Part shown: positions 20,965 through 23,694 of the stretch, one piece after another | Numbering within the stretch: the first letter of the stretch is position 1 | Layout: every line of letters begins with the position of its first letter | Source: Phlegmacium glaucopus | Lineage: Eukaryota > Basidiomycota > Agaricomycetes > Agaricales > Cortinariaceae | Direction of reading: 5' to 3' | Length of the DNA stretch: 23,694 bases | Assembly: GCA_015039465.1 (NCBI GenBank) | Contig: MU129989.1 | Span: 97,072 to 120,765, forward strand | Notes under the pieces: generated by a model | Databases searched by the model: none | Told to the model about the DNA's origin: nothing | What the model saw: only the letters and a program-made list of their open reading frames with translations | Position numbers and translations under genes: made by a program

Positions 20965-22398
20965 TTATAATTCACCCCTTTGATGTAACTGGTCAAGGTA
21001 GTCTACCCACATAGCCTGTGCAATAGCATCCCGTCTTGCACCTGCACATATTTTTTCTGCTTGAGAAACATGTTGTCCAAGATCTTCAGGTGGTATTGGA
21101 GTATCCGGTAGTGGAACATGAGGATCATTACCTTCACCATAGTCATCTTCCTCCTGTGCTTCATCATCAGGATCCTTGATACATATAAAATTATGGAGAG
21201 CACCAAGCGCCCCTGGGATTCTTGCTTGAGTTCAGAGGTCATACTCAGCTGCAGCAGCCATGAGTCGGAATCGTCTCTTGCACACTCCAAAGATGCGTTC
21301 AATAACATTTCGAAGAGTTGCATGGCGAAGGTTGAAGAGTTCTTGATAGTTTGCTGGCCTTGATATCTCAATCAACAAGAAATAAATGTCTTTGAGAAAA
21401 GCTCACCTGAGATTTGCTTGTTCCCACTCTTTCAGATGATACCAAACTCCACGATAGGGCACTATAAGGGCATCGCATAAAGAAAAACCAGCATCTCCAA
21501 GGTAATAGGTTCCAGGTGTGATAGCAAAATCCTTCCGCCGTGCATCCTCAAACACTCGTCCATCAGCTGCACTTCCTTCCCACCCAGCAAGCATATAAAC
21601 AAATTGAAGATTGAACCCACAAGCAGCCAAAAGGTTGGTTGATATTCGACCCTTCCTACTGCAATATCGAGCCATATCCGTCACCAAGACAAACACATCA
21701 AGGAGTGAGCCATCAATTGCACCACGACAGTGCTCAAAATATGGGAAAAATCTTCCATCATCTCGGATTTCAGGTGGCACCTCGTTTTGTGGTAACTTGA
21801 CATACACTCCATAGAATTCTTTGGAAACAAGCATGTTGAGTATGCAGTGGAAGCATCTGTATATAAGTAAGTCACTGTATATCTCCTGTTAAATAATATT
21901 ACTTTGAAATAGTATCTCCACTACGCTGAAAGCGTTCTTGCATCTCTGCATTTCCTTGCCCAGTCCGTGCAATACGCAGAAAAATAGCGAGTTGTTCCTC
22001 TGAGGAAACATATCGAGTAGGTCCCAATGCACACTTTCTTTCAAGGTCACGCAGTAGCTGCCGAAATACAAATCGGTTCATTCCCATTTGCCTTCTGAAG
22101 CGGTGAGGGTGGCCTGTTCAAGTTTGGAAGTTTGACAAAATTAATGTGACCCCAGGAATGAGTTCAAATTAAAATTACCTTCGAGGAGCTCCTGTACCCA
22201 TCGCTGACCACTGAGAACTGATGTGTGCATTGGCTGTTTGTCAAGGTGAGGAACAACATGGGCAAGAACAGTCGCAACGCCAGAAATTGCTGCTACCATG
22301 GCAAGTGCAGCTACTTTCTTCTGCTTTCTCTTCCGGATGTGCTTCGAGGAATTCCGCTGTGACACATTCTGGGCTTGGGACTGTCTGACAGTAACCAT
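20965..22398 (-). pseudogene. Harbinger DDE transposase with one in-frame TGA
   Basis: Four exons on the minus strand: 22398-22179, 22113-21903, 21856-21407 and 21358-20965. They join in phase to 424 residues if the TGA is read through, or 335 if translation stops at it (21234-21232). Residues ~75-145 are the N-terminal helix-turn-helix region (MGMNRFVFRQLLRDLE, RFQRSGDTISK). The DDE catalytic domain follows: D192 in GAIDGS, D242 in GSAADGRVF, and E314 in NVIERIFGVCKRRFRLM. The family block YYLGDAGFSLCDAL and PYRGVWYHLKEW lies between D242 and E314. The TGA falls just after EYDL, where the same frame resumes TQARIPGALGALHNFI and continues 89 codons to TAA at 20967-20965. No intron long enough can remove it. 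All three catalytic residues precede it, so partial function is possible. Confidence 0.88.
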
Positions 22399-22579
22399 TT
22401 CAAGGCTGTATATGGCCCTTTCGATGCAACGATGAAGGAAAAGGATTGTTATCTCTAATCTACTGGTGAAGATCTAGTGGTGTGACCAACTGACTGAAAC
22501 CGGTCACCTCGGTTTGTGACATTCCTAACCCAACCCAACCAACCCTAACCGGATCGTAACCGGGTATCCGAATGGGGCC
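22399..22579. promoter_or_regulatory. Right subterminal region of Harbinger and transposase promoter side
   Basis: Short repeats of the form CCTAACCCAACCCAACCAACCC lie just inside the right terminal repeat. Similar CAAACCCAACCAAATCC motifs occur inside the left end (~19460). Such subterminal motifs are plausible binding sites for the Myb-like protein. That is an inference; no TATA box is clear. Confidence 0.4.
22551..22579 (-). repeat. Right terminal inverted repeat of the Harbinger element
   Basis: Reverse complement of 19362-19390 with two transitions, followed by the TAA duplication at 22580-22582. Confidence 0.9.
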
Positions 22580-22661
22580 TAAGCAATTAGAGTACATGGT
22601 GTCATGTTATTTGCAAAATATTAAAAGTGCTCAAGCCAGCCTCAACAACACTATTAGAGAC

Positions 22662-23694
22662 TTGATTTGCACTGATAATTGATTGTACACCTTAATCACT
22701 ATTTACAATAACATTTTCAAAAAATTCCACCTTTCCAGCTTTTTCAGTCACACTGTTACTCGCACAAACAGCTTGCTTTTTAGAAATTCACACCTGGCTT
22801 TAGCCTTTAAGTTGTGGCTTTTCTGACTTGTGGTTGACCTTGCTTGATGACACTTGCACAAGCAGAAAAAAGAAAAAAGTGAAATACTGATCAGTGATGA
22901 AGGTTTTATCAAATTTACAAATTCCCATTTACTTATCAAGCACATTCTAGTTTATTTCATACTGCAGCCACTTCATCATTCCATGTGTTGGCTTTTTGTT
23001 TCCAATGTTATGGTAGCCTCCTACCAATTGTTTATATTTGATTCCCCTATTTCACTTATTGCTCCTTCACTTATTTTCCACTTCTTCTATTTTATTCTGT
23101 AAACTGAGATGGGTGCAACTTGGCCATGTGATTTTATATCTCTTCAATCTTAGTATAAGACCTGGCATAACATATCCATAAAATAGTACTTGCTTTCAGA
23201 TCACAGATCAGATCCAATCTCCTTTGTTGTCCTACTGTGTTTACCCTTATTTGTGATCTAACTCTGTTGCTTCTTGTCACTTTATTTCACTTACTTGTAT
23301 TTTGCCATTTTATTCAAGTTTACCCAGGGTTACTTCAACTTACCCCTGATAATCCCTAGCACTGTGGATACTAAATAGCTGGTCAAGAAGCCCAGTAATT
23401 CCTCAGTTGTCCCAGTGAGCCTTCTGTTGTTGAAAGGCCATTGTAAATTTGTAAGATAACACTACTTATACTGAGCAGAGACTCAAGAGGTGTGATGGCA
23501 AGTCATGGCCCACAATAGTGCCTGCCTTGATACTCCATGGCAAGGTGACAGTCAGACTCAGCTGATAATCAGCATATTGGCTCATGACAGACATGCTCCA
23601 GCAATTCAAATGTTCACACAATATTTACTATTTAGTATCTGAATAAGCTCTTAAATAAATGGAATAAATATTAATCTGTACTATAAGAGGCATT
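22662..23694. other. CpG-depleted, gene-free repeat-island DNA
   Basis: This stretch of about 1 kb contains one CpG by eye (near 22760) and no supported ORF on either strand. A perfect 12-bp inverted pair (GATACTAAATAG) lies at 23367-23378 and 23628-23639. The stretch is probably the remains of an older transposon that continues beyond the window, but no family could be assigned. Confidence 0.5.

Larger units (their letters stand above)
19362..22579. mobile_element. PIF/Harbinger DNA transposon, two-gene, 3218 bp
   Basis: The terminal inverted repeats begin GGCCCCATTCGGATACCC at 19362. The complementary right end closes at 22579, and the match extends about 29 bp with a couple of transitions. 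The insertion is flanked by TAA at 19359-19361 and 22580-22582, the T-W-A duplication typical of PIF/Harbinger. A 10-bp subterminal motif GTTACAATCC is doubled at the left end. Inside are the two genes known for the superfamily, a Myb/SANT-like protein (plus) and a DDE transposase (minus), in convergent orientation. The ends and target duplication are clean and CpG is normal, so the insertion looks recent. The transposase carries one premature TGA, so this copy may not be fully autonomous. Confidence 0.95.
19051..22653. mobile_element. hAT-type palindromic MITE (382 bp), interrupted by a Harbinger element
   Basis: The ends are TAGTGTTGTTGAGGC (19051) and its exact complement ending at 22653. 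They are flanked by identical 8-bp duplications TTAGAGAC at 19043-19050 and 22654-22661. An 8-bp duplication with TAGNGTTG-like ends is the hAT superfamily pattern. Without the Harbinger and one TAA copy, the element is 382 bp (19051-19361 plus 22583-22653). It is self-complementary along its whole length, with its centre at 19241/19242. The arms differ at only a handful of sites, mostly transitions (for example GACGAC against GACAAT at ~19134). It has no coding capacity and would depend on an hAT transposase supplied elsewhere. Confidence 0.85.

Noticed and set aside
21235..21254. Very short intron (GTATGA...CAAG) that would remove the transposase TGA
   Set aside because: It would be only about 20 nt, well under the 46-nt minimum of the confident introns here, so the TGA is treated as a real stop.
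23367..23639. 12-bp inverted pair GATACTAAATAG/CTATTTAGTATC as transposon ends
   Set aside because: AT-rich, short, and without a matching target duplication, so it could be chance in such biased DNA.

Overview
This is nuclear DNA of a filamentous fungus, most likely a basidiomycete of the Agaricomycetes type. The evidence is intron-dense genes (introns of about 46-75 nt with GT-AG ends), genes packed on both strands, and three housekeeping proteins that read best as their fungal family members. All exon models were built by hand from splice signals, reading-frame phase and protein similarity. No RNA evidence was available.

Layout. 1-1430 is an AT-rich array of about seven diverged ~175-bp tandem units. 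Its last unit is followed by an inverted copy, forming a ~322-bp palindrome. 1814-4143 (minus) is an HPC2/ubinuclein subunit of the HIRA histone-chaperone complex (10 exons, 601 aa). 4144-6338 is a 2.2-kb divergent intergenic stretch holding a possible small spliced gene and a 29-bp perfect inverted repeat around a ~295-bp core. 6339-10490 (plus) is CHO2, phosphatidylethanolamine N-methyltransferase (18 exons, 1053 aa). 11024-12229 (minus, convergent with CHO2) is an ALKBH6-type 2-oxoglutarate/Fe(II) dioxygenase (9 exons, 258 aa, two micro-exons). 12230-18180 has ordinary base composition but no convincing gene, only one possible decayed fragment.

From about 18185 to the window end is a transposon island. 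A possible ~280-bp solo LTR comes first, then a fold-back element (18525-18881) flanked by TTAA. Next is a nested pair. The outer member is a 382-bp, almost perfectly palindromic hAT-type MITE with an exact 8-bp target duplication (TTAGAGAC). Inserted in its right arm is a 3218-bp PIF/Harbinger element (19362-22579) with TAA target duplications and ~29-bp terminal inverted repeats. The Harbinger carries the two genes expected of the superfamily, convergently arranged: a Myb/SANT-like DNA-binding protein (plus) and a DDE transposase (minus). The transposase keeps its D, D and E residues but has one in-frame TGA that cuts off the C-terminal ~89 codons.

The DNA around the Harbinger is almost free of CpG (about 3 by eye in ~2.3 kb), while the Harbinger itself is CpG-rich. 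This fits old, methylation-decayed repeats that received a much younger insertion. The housekeeping genes have no evident functional link with each other. The only interacting gene pair is inside the Harbinger, where the Myb-like protein and the transposase are expected to act together on the terminal repeats.
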